A DNA stretch of 64,000 nt from Cerasibacillus sp036516575 (GCF_036516575.1 NZ_DATBTY010000003.1:124001-188000), one strand, 5' to 3'; counted from the stretch's first letter, positions 26,229-35,190 are shown. Numbers and translations are program-made. The notes: generated from the letters alone by a model not told the origin.

Positions 26229-26353
26229 TTATCAACAAACTATTCACATGGGGATAAGTTTTATTTATCTATGTTTAGAGTAGTTATCCACATAATCACA
26301 AGGCTTATTATTTCTATTATTATTTTTTTATAATAAATATACATAATATACAG
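26229..26353 (+). other. oriC: oriC, downstream half: DnaA boxes, DnaA-trios and unwinding element
   Basis: Between dnaA and dnaN: a perfect box TTATCCACA at 26284-26292, and one-mismatch boxes at 26229-26237 (TTATCAACA) and 26249-26257 (TGGGGATAA). After a short GC-containing spacer, 26305-26325 reads TTATTATTTCTATTATTATT. Its complementary strand read 3'-5' is a string of trios (AAT AAT AAA GAT AAT AAT AAA). This is the DnaA-trio architecture used in Bacillus to load DnaA onto single strands. The AT-rich run to 26353 is the likely unwinding site. Confidence 0.88.
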
Positions 26354-26364
26354 GAGGAAAACAG

Positions 26365-27501
26365 ATGAAATTCGTTATTCAACGAAATCGCTTAGTTGAT
26401 AGTGTCCAGGATGTTATGAAAGCTATTTCCTCACGCGCGGCAGTTCCTATATTAACAGGAATAAAAATCGAAGCGAAAAAACACGGCATTACATTAACAG
26501 GAAGCGACTCAGATATTTCAATTGAATCTTATATACCAAATGAACAAGATGGAGAAACACATGTTGAACAGATTATCGAAGGAAGTATTGTTATTGATGC
26601 ACGTTATTTTCCAGATATAATTCGTAAACTTCCTGAAAATACCGTTGAAATTTCAGTCAATGACCAATTGCTTGTAACGATTCGCTCAGGTAAAGCAGAA
26701 TTTAATTTAAATGGTCTAGACGCAAACGAATATCCACTACTTCCAGAAGTCCAAACAGAAGATAGTTTTACAATACCAATTGATTTATTAAAATATATGA
26801 TTAGTCAAACCGTATTCGCTGTTTCAACGATGGAAACAAGACCTATTTTAACGGGTGTAAATATGACCTTAAAAGACAATCGATTGAACTTTACAGCAAC
26901 AGACAGCCATCGCTTAGCTTCTCGTCATATTCCAATTGATACGAATGGTCTAGAGTTTTCTAATGTTGTTGTCCCTGGTAAAAGCTTAAATGAATTGAAT
27001 AAAATACTCGATGAAACTGAAGAATTAGTCGAAATCAGTGTGACAGCTAATCAAATATTGTTTAAATCTAAGCATTTGAACTTTATGTCGCGTTTGTTAG
27101 AAGGAAATTACCCAGAGACATCTCGCTTAATTCCAACACAGAGTAAAACGACAATTAATGCAAATACAAAAGAACTGATTCAGGCTATTGATCGTGCATC
27201 ACTATTAGCAAGAGATGAACGAAATAATGTTGTCCGTTTATCCACAATTAATGAACAGTTAATAGAAATTATGAGTAATTCACCTGAAATTGGTCATGTA
27301 GAAGAAGAGATTCCAATCAAATCGTTTCAAGGAGAAGAATTAAATATCTCTTTTAGTTCGAAATATATGTTAGAAGGTTTACGCGCTATTCACTCAGATG
27401 AAGTCAGTATTGAGTTTACTGGTGCCATGCGTCCATTTATTATTAGACCAATTGACGGTGAAGAAGTTTTACAATTAATTTTACCGGTAAGAACGTATTA
27501 A
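26365..27501 (+). CDS. dnaN: DNA polymerase III beta sliding clamp
   Basis: Ring-shaped processivity clamp for the replicase and a docking platform for repair and regulatory proteins, including YabA, which is encoded at 53808. It has 378 residues in three similar clamp domains; it begins MKFVIQRNRLVDSVQDVMKAIS and ends LILPVRTY. The ligand-groove region includes TATDSHRLASR. AGGAGGAAAAC precedes the ATG. It follows the origin unwinding element and has its own terminator. Confidence 0.97.
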   Translation: MKFVIQRNRLVDSVQDVMKAISSRAAVPILTGIKIEAKKHGITLTGSDSDISIESYIPNEQDGETHVEQIIEGSIVIDARYFPDIIRKLPENTVEISVNDQLLVTIRSGKAEFNLNGLDANEYPLLPEVQTEDSFTIPIDLLKYMISQTVFAVSTMETRPILTGVNMTLKDNRLNFTATDSHRLASRHIPIDTNGLEFSNVVVPGKSLNELNKILDETEELVEISVTANQILFKSKHLNFMSRLLEGNYPETSRLIPTQSKTTINANTKELIQAIDRASLLARDERNNVVRLSTINEQLIEIMSNSPEIGHVEEEIPIKSFQGEELNISFSSKYMLEGLRAIHSDEVSIEFTGAMRPFIIRPIDGEEVLQLILPVRTY

Positions 27502-27516
27502 TAATAAACCTATGAG

Positions 27517-27549
27517 AAAGAATTGGCTTTGTAGCCAGTTCTTTTTCTT
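27517..27549 (+). terminator. dnaN terminator
   Basis: 12-bp stem AAAGAATTGGCT/AGCCAGTTCTTT (one G-T pair), 4-base loop, then TTTCTTG. It lies 16 bases after the dnaN stop. Confidence 0.8.
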
Positions 27550-27686
27550 GTTTTAGAGCTAATTTGAGTGAATGTCGTAATTAATAGTCGCTATCGGGGG
27601 AGAATATCGTAATTCTAAGAAAAAAGCACTTTCTTAAAATCTTAGAATTTGTTGATAAACCAAGCTTAAAGGTAAGGTACTGCATA

Positions 27687-27749
27687 GCAGTTAACATACA
27701 TGAAGACTCCAGCGGGAAAAGCGAGGCTAGCGAAGTGTATGTCAACTGC
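27687..27749. repeat. Intergenic inverted repeat
   Basis: Arms GCAGTTAACATACA and TGTATGTCAACTGC pair over 14 positions with one mismatch. The core reads GAAGACTCCAGCGGGAAAAG then CGAGGCTAGCGAAG. The core wording (GACTCC-GCGGGAA-AGCGAGG) is typical of small non-coding repeats scattered in Bacillaceae genomes. It may be a non-autonomous mobile element or a transcribed hairpin. Confidence 0.6.
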
Positions 27750-28003
27750 GGGTTAGAAGCAACACTCAAAGTGGAAAAATTATTTATGTTAGTATTGTAA
27801 GTCTATGTATTTTTAAGTGAAGTAGTATGACATTGATTCATTTTAATAATAAAGCTTGATTAAACCTCCCGATAAAAAGCAAAATAAGGCATTTTGATGC
27901 GTTTTTAGGATAAATATGGGGTCGTCCTTTCATTAACATGAAATCTTTAGTAAAATAGATATACAAGGCTTTTAACGGTAAAAGAAGAGGATACGGTGAT
28001 CAT

Positions 28004-28222
28004 ATGCATGAACGAATTGACATAACAACTGAGTATATAACACTTGGACAATTGTTAAAGTTAGCAAATGTTTTTGAATCGGGTGGCGTTATTAAACAAT
28101 TTCTTCAGGAACAAGGTGTACTTGTCAATGGTGAAAGAGAAAAACGCCGCGGAAGAAAAATATATCCAAATGATATCGTTGAATTTGAAGATGGCTTAAA
28201 GATTCAGGTTACAAAGAAGTAG
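28004..28222 (+). CDS. rlbA: S4 domain protein RlbA (YaaA)
   Basis: 72-residue RNA-binding protein with an S4-like fold (TLGQLLKLANVFESGGVIKQ, VLVNGEREKRRGRKIYPNDI). In B. subtilis it is YaaA, implicated in ribosome assembly, and always lies between dnaN and recF. The ATG at 28004 has AGAGGAT upstream. recF follows after about 30 bases. Confidence 0.92.
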   Translation: MHERIDITTEYITLGQLLKLANVFESGGVIKQFLQEQGVLVNGEREKRRGRKIYPNDIVEFEDGLKIQVTKK

Positions 28223-28253
28223 TTTCAGTGTGAGAGAAAAATGAGGAATGTTA

Positions 28254-29366
28254 ATGCAAATTGAACAGTTAAAATTAACAAACTATCGAAACTATGATGA
28301 TTTAACGATTGATTTTAACAATGAGGTTAATGTGATTATTGGAGAAAATGCACAGGGAAAGACAAATCTATTAGAGGCTATTTATTTACTCGCCTTTACA
28401 AAATCACATCGAACGACAAAGGAAAAGGAATTGATTCAGTGGGAAAAATCATTTGCTAAAGTAGAGGGAATATTAAGGAAAAGAAATCAATCCATGCCAC
28501 TTGAAATCGTTATTTCACCAAAAGGGAAAAAAGCCAAATGGAATCGTCTTGAACAGAGACGCTTAAGTGATTATATTGGGGCACTGAATGTTGTGATGTT
28601 CGCTCCAGAAGATTTAGCTCTTGTTAAAGGCTCGCCACAGCATAGACGTCGGTTTATCGATATGGAGTTAGGACAAATTCAACCAACCTATATTTATCAT
28701 TTAGGGCAATATCAAAAAATTTTACGTCAACGAAACCATCTCCTAAAACAATTACAACGTCGAAAACATGATGATTATATGATGTTAACCATATTGACGG
28801 AACAACTTGTTGAACACGCCGCAACTATTTTAGAGCGTCGTTTTAAATTTCTTGAACGGTTAAGAGAATGGTCACATGAAATTCATCTTCAAATCAGTCG
28901 CCAGAAAGAACAGTTAGAAATCACATATGTCCCAACGATCAACGTATTAGAAAAGGCGAATAAGGGAAAAATAGAAACAATATATATGGAAAAATTTAGG
29001 GATATTCAAGAACAGGAAATTGAACGTGGAACAACACTCGTTGGTCCACATCGTGATGATCTTGCATTTATCGTAAATGGTAGAGATGTTCAGACTTATG
29101 GTTCTCAAGGGCAACAGCGAACAACCGCTTTGTCCATTAAATTAGCAGAAATTGAATTAATAAAAAACGAAATTAACGAGTACCCTGTTTTATTACTTGA
29201 TGATGTCCTAAGTGAACTTGATGATTATCGCCAGTCACACTTGTTACATACAATTCAAGGAAAAGTACAAACATTTGTGACGACAACAACAGTTGATGGG
29301 ATTCATCACGATACATTAAATAAAGCAACCATATTTCATGTTAGTCAAGGTCAGATTCAGACTTAA
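28254..29366 (+). CDS. recF: DNA replication and repair protein RecF
   Basis: SMC-like ATPase that with RecO/RecR loads RecA at gaps. 370 residues: Walker A IGENAQGKTNLLEAIY near 30-45, signature motif YGSQGQQRTTALSIKLAE, and Walker B PVLLLDDVLSELD. The start at 28254 (second of two in-frame ATGs) gives seven-base spacing from GAGG and the family N-terminus MQIEQLKLTNYRNY. It is followed closely by remB and gyrB, one operon. Confidence 0.96.
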   Translation: MQIEQLKLTNYRNYDDLTIDFNNEVNVIIGENAQGKTNLLEAIYLLAFTKSHRTTKEKELIQWEKSFAKVEGILRKRNQSMPLEIVISPKGKKAKWNRLEQRRLSDYIGALNVVMFAPEDLALVKGSPQHRRRFIDMELGQIQPTYIYHLGQYQKILRQRNHLLKQLQRRKHDDYMMLTILTEQLVEHAATILERRFKFLERLREWSHEIHLQISRQKEQLEITYVPTINVLEKANKGKIETIYMEKFRDIQEQEIERGTTLVGPHRDDLAFIVNGRDVQTYGSQGQQRTTALSIKLAEIELIKNEINEYPVLLLDDVLSELDDYRQSHLLHTIQGKVQTFVTTTTVDGIHHDTLNKATIFHVSQGQIQT

Positions 29367-29382
29367 CAAATAGGAGGCAATT

Positions 29383-29667
29383 GTGTTTATTCATATCGGA
29401 AATGAATCAATGATTCAATCTGAACAAATTATCTCGATCATTAATTATGATGTTGTATCATCATCTCATATGATGGAAGACATGTTGATGACTCATAAAA
29501 GAAATATAGTCGGATCAGAAAAAGATGCCAAATCAATTATCTTTGCAACTGATGCGATTTATTTAAGTGCTTTGTCTGTTGATACATTAACAAAGCGTGT
29601 CCATGAAGGGGAAACTTTCCCTAACTATCAGGTAGAAATGGATGTGGAAGAAACGAATGGAAGATAA
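29383..29667 (+). CDS. remB: Extracellular matrix regulatory protein RemB (YaaB)
   Basis: 94-residue DUF370 protein. It begins MFIHIGNESMIQSEQIISI and contains SIIFATDAIYLSALSVDTL. B. subtilis RemB participates in activating biofilm matrix genes. The GTG start has TAGGAGG upstream. The last codons overlap gyrB's start, so gyrB is probably translationally coupled to it. Confidence 0.92.
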   Translation: MFIHIGNESMIQSEQIISIINYDVVSSSHMMEDMLMTHKRNIVGSEKDAKSIIFATDAIYLSALSVDTLTKRVHEGETFPNYQVEMDVEETNGR

Positions 29668-31561
29668 AAAATATACCGCAGATCAAATACAAGTATTAGA
29701 GGGACTAGAGGCTGTTCGTAAAAGACCTGGAATGTATATCGGTTCAACGAGTTCCAGAGGATTGCACCATCTTGTATGGGAAATTGTCGATAACAGTATT
29801 GACGAAGCTCTTGCAGGTTATTGTGATCATATTGAGGTAACAATTGAAGAAGATAATAGTATTACCGTAACAGATAATGGACGTGGTATCCCGGTTGACA
29901 TCCAGAAGAAGACGGGTAAACCAGCTGTTGAAGTCATTATGACTGTCTTACATGCAGGTGGAAAGTTTGATGGTGACAGCTATAAAGTTTCAGGCGGTCT
30001 ACACGGTGTTGGTGCAGCTGTCGTTAATGCTTTGTCAACTCATTTAGATGTATATGTCCATTTAGATGGTAAGATTTATTACATCGGTTTTGAGAAAGGT
30101 ATTGTAACTGATGAATTAAAAGTCATTGGAGAAACAGACAAGACAGGGACAAAAGTTCACTTTAAACCTGATCCAGATATTTTTACAGAAACACTCGTGT
30201 ATGAATTTGATATATTAAGTCAGCGGTTACGTGAGCTGGCATTTTTAAATAAAGGAATTCAAATTTCACTAGAAGACAAGCGTTCTGATAAGGAGCCAGT
30301 CACTTTCCATTATGAAGGTGGAATTAGTGAATATGTCGAATACATTAACAAAAATAAGGAAGTCCTACATGAACCATTTTTTGCTGAAGGAATTGAAGAT
30401 GATATTACGGTTGATATAGCTCTTCAGTATAATACGGGATTTACTAGCAATATATTTTCCTTTGCAAACAACATTAGCACACATGAAGGTGGAACACATG
30501 AATCTGGCTTCAAAGCGGCATTAACTCGTGTGATTAATGATTATGCGCGAAAAAACAATTTATTAAAAGAAACCGAATCAAATTTATCAGGTGATGATGT
30601 TCGTGAAGGGATTACTGCGATTGTTTCAATCAAGCATCCTGATCCACAATTTGAAGGACAAACGAAAACAAAATTAGGAAATAGTGAAGTCCGGGCAGTT
30701 ACTGATTCCGTTTTCAGTGATGTTTTTTCAAAGTATTTAATGGAAAATCCAACTATTGGAAAAATAATTGTAGAAAAAGGATTAATGGCTTCACGTGCCC
30801 GTGAGGCGGCTAAAAAAGCGCGTGATTTAACACGGAGAAAAAATGCTCTAGAAGTCTCAAATTTACCTGGAAAATTAGCAGACTGTTCATCACGTGATGC
30901 CACAATTAGTGAACTCTACATTGTTGAGGGGGATTCTGCAGGTGGGTCAGCTAAACAAGGACGTGACCGCCATTTCCAAGCGATTCTTCCGCTACGTGGT
31001 AAAATATTAAATGTTGAAAAAGCACGTTTAGACCGTATTTTATCAAATAATGAAATTCGCGCCATTATAACGGCTCTTGGTACAGGGATTGGCGAAGAAT
31101 TTGATATTGAAAAAGCTCGATATCATAAGATTATTATCATGACAGATGCCGACGTTGATGGGGCTCATATTCGAACATTATTATTAACATTTTTCTATCG
31201 GTTTATGCGTCCTTTAATTGAAAATGGCTATGTTTATATTGCTCAGCCACCTTTATATAAAGTTCAACAAGGTAAAAAGGCTTATTACGTCTATGATGAT
31301 CGTCAGTTAGAGGACATGTTGGCCGAACTACCTAAATCACCAAAACCTGGCCTACAACGCTATAAAGGTCTTGGAGAAATGAATGCTGAACAATTATGGG
31401 AAACAACGATGGCACCGGAAAGCCGAACATTATTACGTGTTGAACTTGTTGATGCGATTGAAGCGGATCAAACTTTTGACGTATTGATGGGGGATAAGGT
31501 AGAACCGCGCCGTCATTTTATTGAAGAGAATGCTTTATCGGTGAAAAATTTAGATATTTAA
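29657..31561 (+). CDS. gyrB: DNA gyrase subunit B
   Basis: ATPase subunit of gyrase; supercoils DNA together with GyrA. About 634 residues: a GHKL ATPase domain (VDNSIDEALAG, DNGRGIPV, GGLHGVGAAVVNALS), a transducer domain, and a TOPRIM domain (ELYIVEGDSAGGSAKQGR, IIMTDADVDGAHI). The C-terminal GyrA-contact region ends KVEPRRHFIEENA. The start at 29657 (MEDKKYTADQIQVLEG) has GGAAG six bases upstream; an ATG 15 bases earlier is an alternative. Either way the start overlaps the end of remB. Confidence 0.97.
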   Translation: MEDKKYTADQIQVLEGLEAVRKRPGMYIGSTSSRGLHHLVWEIVDNSIDEALAGYCDHIEVTIEEDNSITVTDNGRGIPVDIQKKTGKPAVEVIMTVLHAGGKFDGDSYKVSGGLHGVGAAVVNALSTHLDVYVHLDGKIYYIGFEKGIVTDELKVIGETDKTGTKVHFKPDPDIFTETLVYEFDILSQRLRELAFLNKGIQISLEDKRSDKEPVTFHYEGGISEYVEYINKNKEVLHEPFFAEGIEDDITVDIALQYNTGFTSNIFSFANNISTHEGGTHESGFKAALTRVINDYARKNNLLKETESNLSGDDVREGITAIVSIKHPDPQFEGQTKTKLGNSEVRAVTDSVFSDVFSKYLMENPTIGKIIVEKGLMASRAREAAKKARDLTRRKNALEVSNLPGKLADCSSRDATISELYIVEGDSAGGSAKQGRDRHFQAILPLRGKILNVEKARLDRILSNNEIRAIITALGTGIGEEFDIEKARYHKIIIMTDADVDGAHIRTLLLTFFYRFMRPLIENGYVYIAQPPLYKVQQGKKAYYVYDDRQLEDMLAELPKSPKPGLQRYKGLGEMNAEQLWETTMAPESRTLLRVELVDAIEADQTFDVLMGDKVEPRRHFIEENALSVKNLDI

Positions 31562-31654
31562 TTATATCTGTTACTAATAGAAGAACAGATATGATGAATT
31601 TGGAACTGTTTCATAGAGACATGATGCTGTCTTTATCCTTAGGAGGTTATCAAT

Positions 31655-34150
31655 ATGAATGAACGTCCAAATGTACAGGATGTTAATATCAGTCAAGAAG
31701 TGCGCACATCATTTTTAGATTATGCGATGAGTGTTATCGTGTCTCGTGCCCTTCCTGACGTACGCGATGGCCTTAAACCGGTACATCGAAGAATTTTATA
31801 TGCTATGAATGACTTGGGCATGCACGCTGGAAAGGCATATAAAAAGTCAGCTCGTATCGTTGGTGAAGTCATCGGGAAATATCACCCACATGGTGATTCT
31901 GCCGTATATGATGCCATGGTAAGAATGGCTCAAGATTTTAGCTATCGTTATATGTTAGTTGATGGTCATGGTAACTTCGGTTCTGTTGATGGTGACTCTG
32001 CTGCGGCGATGCGTTATACAGAAGCAAGAATGTCACGTATATCTATGGAATTGTTACGTGATATTAATAAAGATACGATTGACTATACCGATAACTATGA
32101 TGGTTCAGAACGTGAACCTGTCGTTTTTCCGTCACGATTTCCGAACTTACTTGTTAACGGTGCACATGGTATTGCAGTAGGAATGGCTACGAATATTCCA
32201 CCACATAATTTGGGGGAAACAATCGATGCTGTCCTAGCATTAAGCCGTGATCCAGATCTAACAATCGAAGAAATTATGGAAGATTATTTACCAGGCCCAG
32301 ACTTTCCGACAGCGGGTAAAATATTAGGACGAAGCGGTATTCGTAAAGCCTATGAAACAGGTCGAGGCTCAATTACGCTACGTGCTAAGGTAGAGATAGA
32401 AGAACAAAAAAGCGGGCGCGAACGCATTATTGTTACTGAATTACCGTATCAAGTCAATAAAGCAAAATTAATTGAAAAAATTGCTGAACACGTCCGTGAA
32501 AAACGAATTGATGGTATTACGGAACTTCGTGATGAATCAGACCGTGAAGGTATGCGAATTGTCATGGAATTACGTCGCGATGCCAATGCGAATGTTGTTT
32601 TAAATAATTTATATAAATATACGTCTCTGCAAACAACTTTTGGTGTTAATATGCTTGCGTTAGTAGATGGTCAACCAAAAGTGCTTAATATAAAAGAATC
32701 ATTGTCACATTATTTAAATCATCAAAAAGAAATTATAAAACGACGCACTGCCTTTGAATTACGAAAAGCAGAAGCACGTGCTCATATACTAGAAGGTTTA
32801 CGTATTGCACTAGATCATCTCGATGAAGTCATCACACTGATTCGCAACTCAAAGACGGCAGATATTGCTAGAGTCGGTCTCATGGAGCGTTTTGGCCTAA
32901 CTGAAAAGCAAGCTCAAGCTATTTTAGATATGCGACTCCAACGTTTGACAGGCTTAGAACGTGAAAAAATTGAAACAGAATACAATGATTTAATTAAACT
33001 AATCGCCGAACTAAAGGCTATTTTAGCGGATGAAGAAAAGATTTTAGACATTATTCGTGAAGAGTTAACAGAGATAAAAGAAAAATATAATGATGAACGC
33101 CGAACAGAAATTGTTTTAGGTGGTGTCGATTTCTTTGAGGATGAAGATTTGATTCCGGAAGAGAATATTGTCATCATTTTAACACATCGGGGTTATATTA
33201 AACGTCTACCATCTTCAACATATCGGACCCAGCGTCGTGGTGGACGTGGTATTCAAGGAATGGGAACTCATGAAGATGATTTTGTTGAACATTTAGTATC
33301 AACTTCAACACATGATACGATTCTCTTTTTCACTAATAAAGGAAAGGTATATAAATTACGCGGATTTGAAATTCCAGAATTTAGTCGAACAGCTAAAGGG
33401 ATACCAATTATTAATTTGTTACAAGTCGATCAAGATGAATGGGTCAATGCTGTCATGCCTGTTAATGAATTTAGTGATGACTGGTATTTCTTCTTTACGA
33501 CTAAGCATGGTATATCTAAGCGAACGCAAATCTCCCAATTTGCCAACATCCGTAAAGGCGGTTTAATTGCTCTTAATTTGCGTGATGATGATGAATTAAT
33601 TTCTGTGAAAATGACAGATGGTGACAAGGAAATTTTTATCGCGACGAAAAAGGGCTATATTATTCGTTTCTCGGAAAATCAAGTGCGATCAATGGGGCGG
33701 GCAGCCGCTGGAGTAAAAGGTATTACGTTACGTGAAGATGATGAGGTTGTGTCAATGGATATTTTAGAAGCAGATTCACAAATTCTCCACGTAACGAATA
33801 AAGGTGTCGGAAAACGAACCCCAGAAGAAGAATACCGTGTCACAAACCGTGGTGGAAAGGGAATCTTTACGTGTAAACTTCCAGACGAGACGGATTATGT
33901 CGTATCGGTTAAAGCCGTAAACGGTGAAGAAGATATTATGTTAATCACGGTCGACGGAGTACTAATCCGGATACCAGTTGAAGAAATTTCAGAAACCGGT
34001 CGTAATACGCAAGGAGTAAGACTCATCCGTATTCAAGATAATGAAGAAGTGGCTACAGTTGCAAAGGTTGAAGAAGAAGATCTTGATGAAGATGATGAAC
34101 AAACGAATGATGACGAAGAAAGTCTTGAGGAGAATCATGATGACAAATGA
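31655..34150 (+). CDS. gyrA: DNA gyrase subunit A
   Basis: Breakage-reunion subunit. 831 residues: the N-terminal catalytic winged-helix domain has the active Tyr in AAAMRYTEARMS (about residue 123). The quinolone pocket reads YHPHGDSAVYDAMVRMAQ, i.e. the susceptible-type Ser-x-x-x-Asp/Glu-like pattern without an obvious resistance change. The C-terminal beta-pinwheel includes the GyrA box QRRGGRGIQGM, and the tail is very acidic. TTAGGAGG precedes the ATG. A strong terminator follows. Confidence 0.97.
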   Translation: MNERPNVQDVNISQEVRTSFLDYAMSVIVSRALPDVRDGLKPVHRRILYAMNDLGMHAGKAYKKSARIVGEVIGKYHPHGDSAVYDAMVRMAQDFSYRYMLVDGHGNFGSVDGDSAAAMRYTEARMSRISMELLRDINKDTIDYTDNYDGSEREPVVFPSRFPNLLVNGAHGIAVGMATNIPPHNLGETIDAVLALSRDPDLTIEEIMEDYLPGPDFPTAGKILGRSGIRKAYETGRGSITLRAKVEIEEQKSGRERIIVTELPYQVNKAKLIEKIAEHVREKRIDGITELRDESDREGMRIVMELRRDANANVVLNNLYKYTSLQTTFGVNMLALVDGQPKVLNIKESLSHYLNHQKEIIKRRTAFELRKAEARAHILEGLRIALDHLDEVITLIRNSKTADIARVGLMERFGLTEKQAQAILDMRLQRLTGLEREKIETEYNDLIKLIAELKAILADEEKILDIIREELTEIKEKYNDERRTEIVLGGVDFFEDEDLIPEENIVIILTHRGYIKRLPSSTYRTQRRGGRGIQGMGTHEDDFVEHLVSTSTHDTILFFTNKGKVYKLRGFEIPEFSRTAKGIPIINLLQVDQDEWVNAVMPVNEFSDDWYFFFTTKHGISKRTQISQFANIRKGGLIALNLRDDDELISVKMTDGDKEIFIATKKGYIIRFSENQVRSMGRAAAGVKGITLREDDEVVSMDILEADSQILHVTNKGVGKRTPEEEYRVTNRGGKGIFTCKLPDETDYVVSVKAVNGEEDIMLITVDGVLIRIPVEEISETGRNTQGVRLIRIQDNEEVATVAKVEEEDLDEDDEQTNDDEESLEENHDDK

Positions 34151-34182
34151 TAAGAGACTGGGACAAACCCAGTAAAAATTAT

Positions 34183-34236
34183 AAAAGCGCATGAAATCAA
34201 GGGTTTTACATTTGATTTCATGCGCTTTTACTTTTT
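34183..34236 (+). terminator. gyrA terminator
   Basis: Perfect 18-bp stem (AAAAGCGCATGAAATCAA and complement) with an 11-base loop, then ACTTTTTAC. It is preceded at 34152-34167 by AAGAGACTGGGACAAA, a motif shared with the end of the element at 43743. Confidence 0.88.
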
Positions 34237-34337
34237 ACAAATAAACATGCTTTATAGTTTTTTTACTGTCAAGAGTCTCTCTTTTTACCTGTGTCAAAGT
34301 GACACCTTAATGCGAGCTAAGTAGATGAGGGTTCAGT

Positions 34338-34900
34338 TGACTTACCTATCATTGACGTGTTCAATGCGAGCTAACTCAAGCAACCCGCACTGACTTACCT
34401 ACCATTGACTTGTTCAATGCGAGGTATCTCAAGCAACTCTGACTGACTTACCTATCATTGACGTGTTCAATGCGAGGTATCTCAAGCAACTCTGACTGAC
34501 TTACCTATCATTGACGTGTTCAATGCGAGGTATCTTAAGCAACTCGCACCGATTTACATACCATTGACGGCTTCAATGTGAGCTAACTCAAGCGACCCGC
34601 ACTGATTTACATAACATTGACGGGGGCAATGTGAGCTAACTCAAGCGACCCGCACTGATTTACATAACATTGACGGGGGCAATGCGAGCTAACTCAAGCA
34701 ACCCGCACCGATTTACATACCATTGACGGCTTCAATGCGAGGTATCTCAAGCAACCCGCACTGACTTACCTACCATTGACTTGTTCAATGCGAGGTATCT
34801 CGAGCAAATCTGACTGACTTACCTACCATTGACGTGTTCAATGTGAAGTAACACACGCACCCAACGCTGACTTACCTATCATTACCCACTCCAATGCAAT
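34338..34900. repeat. 53-bp tandem repeat array, ten full units plus a partial one
   Basis: Ten consecutive units of exactly 53 bases start at 34338 and run to 34867 without any insertion or deletion. An eleventh, decaying unit starts at 34868 and a partial unit precedes the first (34311-34337). Unit pattern: TGACTTACCTATCATTGACG, then TGTTCAATGCGAGGTATCTC, then AAGCAACCCGCAC. Each unit holds a palindrome CATTGA-N5-TCAATG, or CATTG-N7-CAATG where the spacer is GGGGG-rich, and a GAG-N4-CTC palindrome. Two sub-types alternate (TGACTTACCT versus TGATTTACAT). 53 is not a multiple of three and no frame stays open, so it is non-coding. Confidence 0.95.
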
Positions 34901-35190
34901 ATTATAGAGAAGACAAGGGATAAACGTACAAATCAAAAGACACCATTGCTGAGCATTTCGCAAAACAATGGATCCATATATTTTCGTCTAAAGAATGATT
35001 AAACGGCTTTAGCTCCTTCTTTAATACAGAGCCAAAACCGTTTTATTATTTCCGCTGTCTACTTAACAGTGGGCAGTTCATGTTATTTTGTCGCGGTCTC
35101 TTTGTTTATGACTATCTTTTATTGCTAACCCTGACGCTCTAAGCAGGTTCAATTCATTTTCTTCCTACCACATTTCTAAAGAAGGTAAAA
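34901..35190. other. Remainder of the gyrA-yaaC gap
   Basis: Between the repeat array and the yaaC stop there is a plus-oriented terminator at 35001 and otherwise unremarkable AT-rich sequence. No open frame with a ribosome site is present. B. subtilis carries an rRNA operon in this gene gap; no rRNA sequence is recognisable here. Confidence 0.6.
35001..35050 (+). terminator. Orphan plus-strand terminator after the tandem array
   Basis: AAACGG/CCGTTT closes a hairpin with inner GCTC/GAGC pairing, followed by TTATTATTT on the plus strand. No plus-strand gene lies between it and the gyrA terminator, so either it backs up gyrA or it ends a non-coding transcript covering the array. On the minus strand it has no T-run for yaaC. 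Confidence 0.6.

Larger units (their letters stand above)
27502..28003. other. dnaN-rlbA intergenic region, about 500 bases
   Basis: Holds the dnaN terminator and, at 27687-27749, an imperfect inverted repeat resembling intergenic repeats of this family. The rest is AT-rich with no convincing open frame. The region is unusually long for dnaN-yaaA, which in Bacillus is normally about 130 bases. Confidence 0.6.

Noticed and set aside
30541..30903. 120-codon open frame antisense to gyrB
   Set aside because: It lies fully inside the conserved gyrB TOPRIM region, has no ribosome site and no family features; a shadow frame.
31655..32200. Quinolone-resistance change in gyrA
   Set aside because: The pocket reads HGDSAVYDAM, the usual susceptible-type sequence.
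34338..34900. CRISPR array
   Set aside because: Repeats are directly adjacent 53-base units with the variation spread across the unit; there are no unique spacers and no cas genes in the window.
35130..35175. tRNA-like GGTTCAATTC followed by CCA
   Set aside because: The bases flanking the supposed T-loop do not pair and no acceptor, D or anticodon arm can be built.
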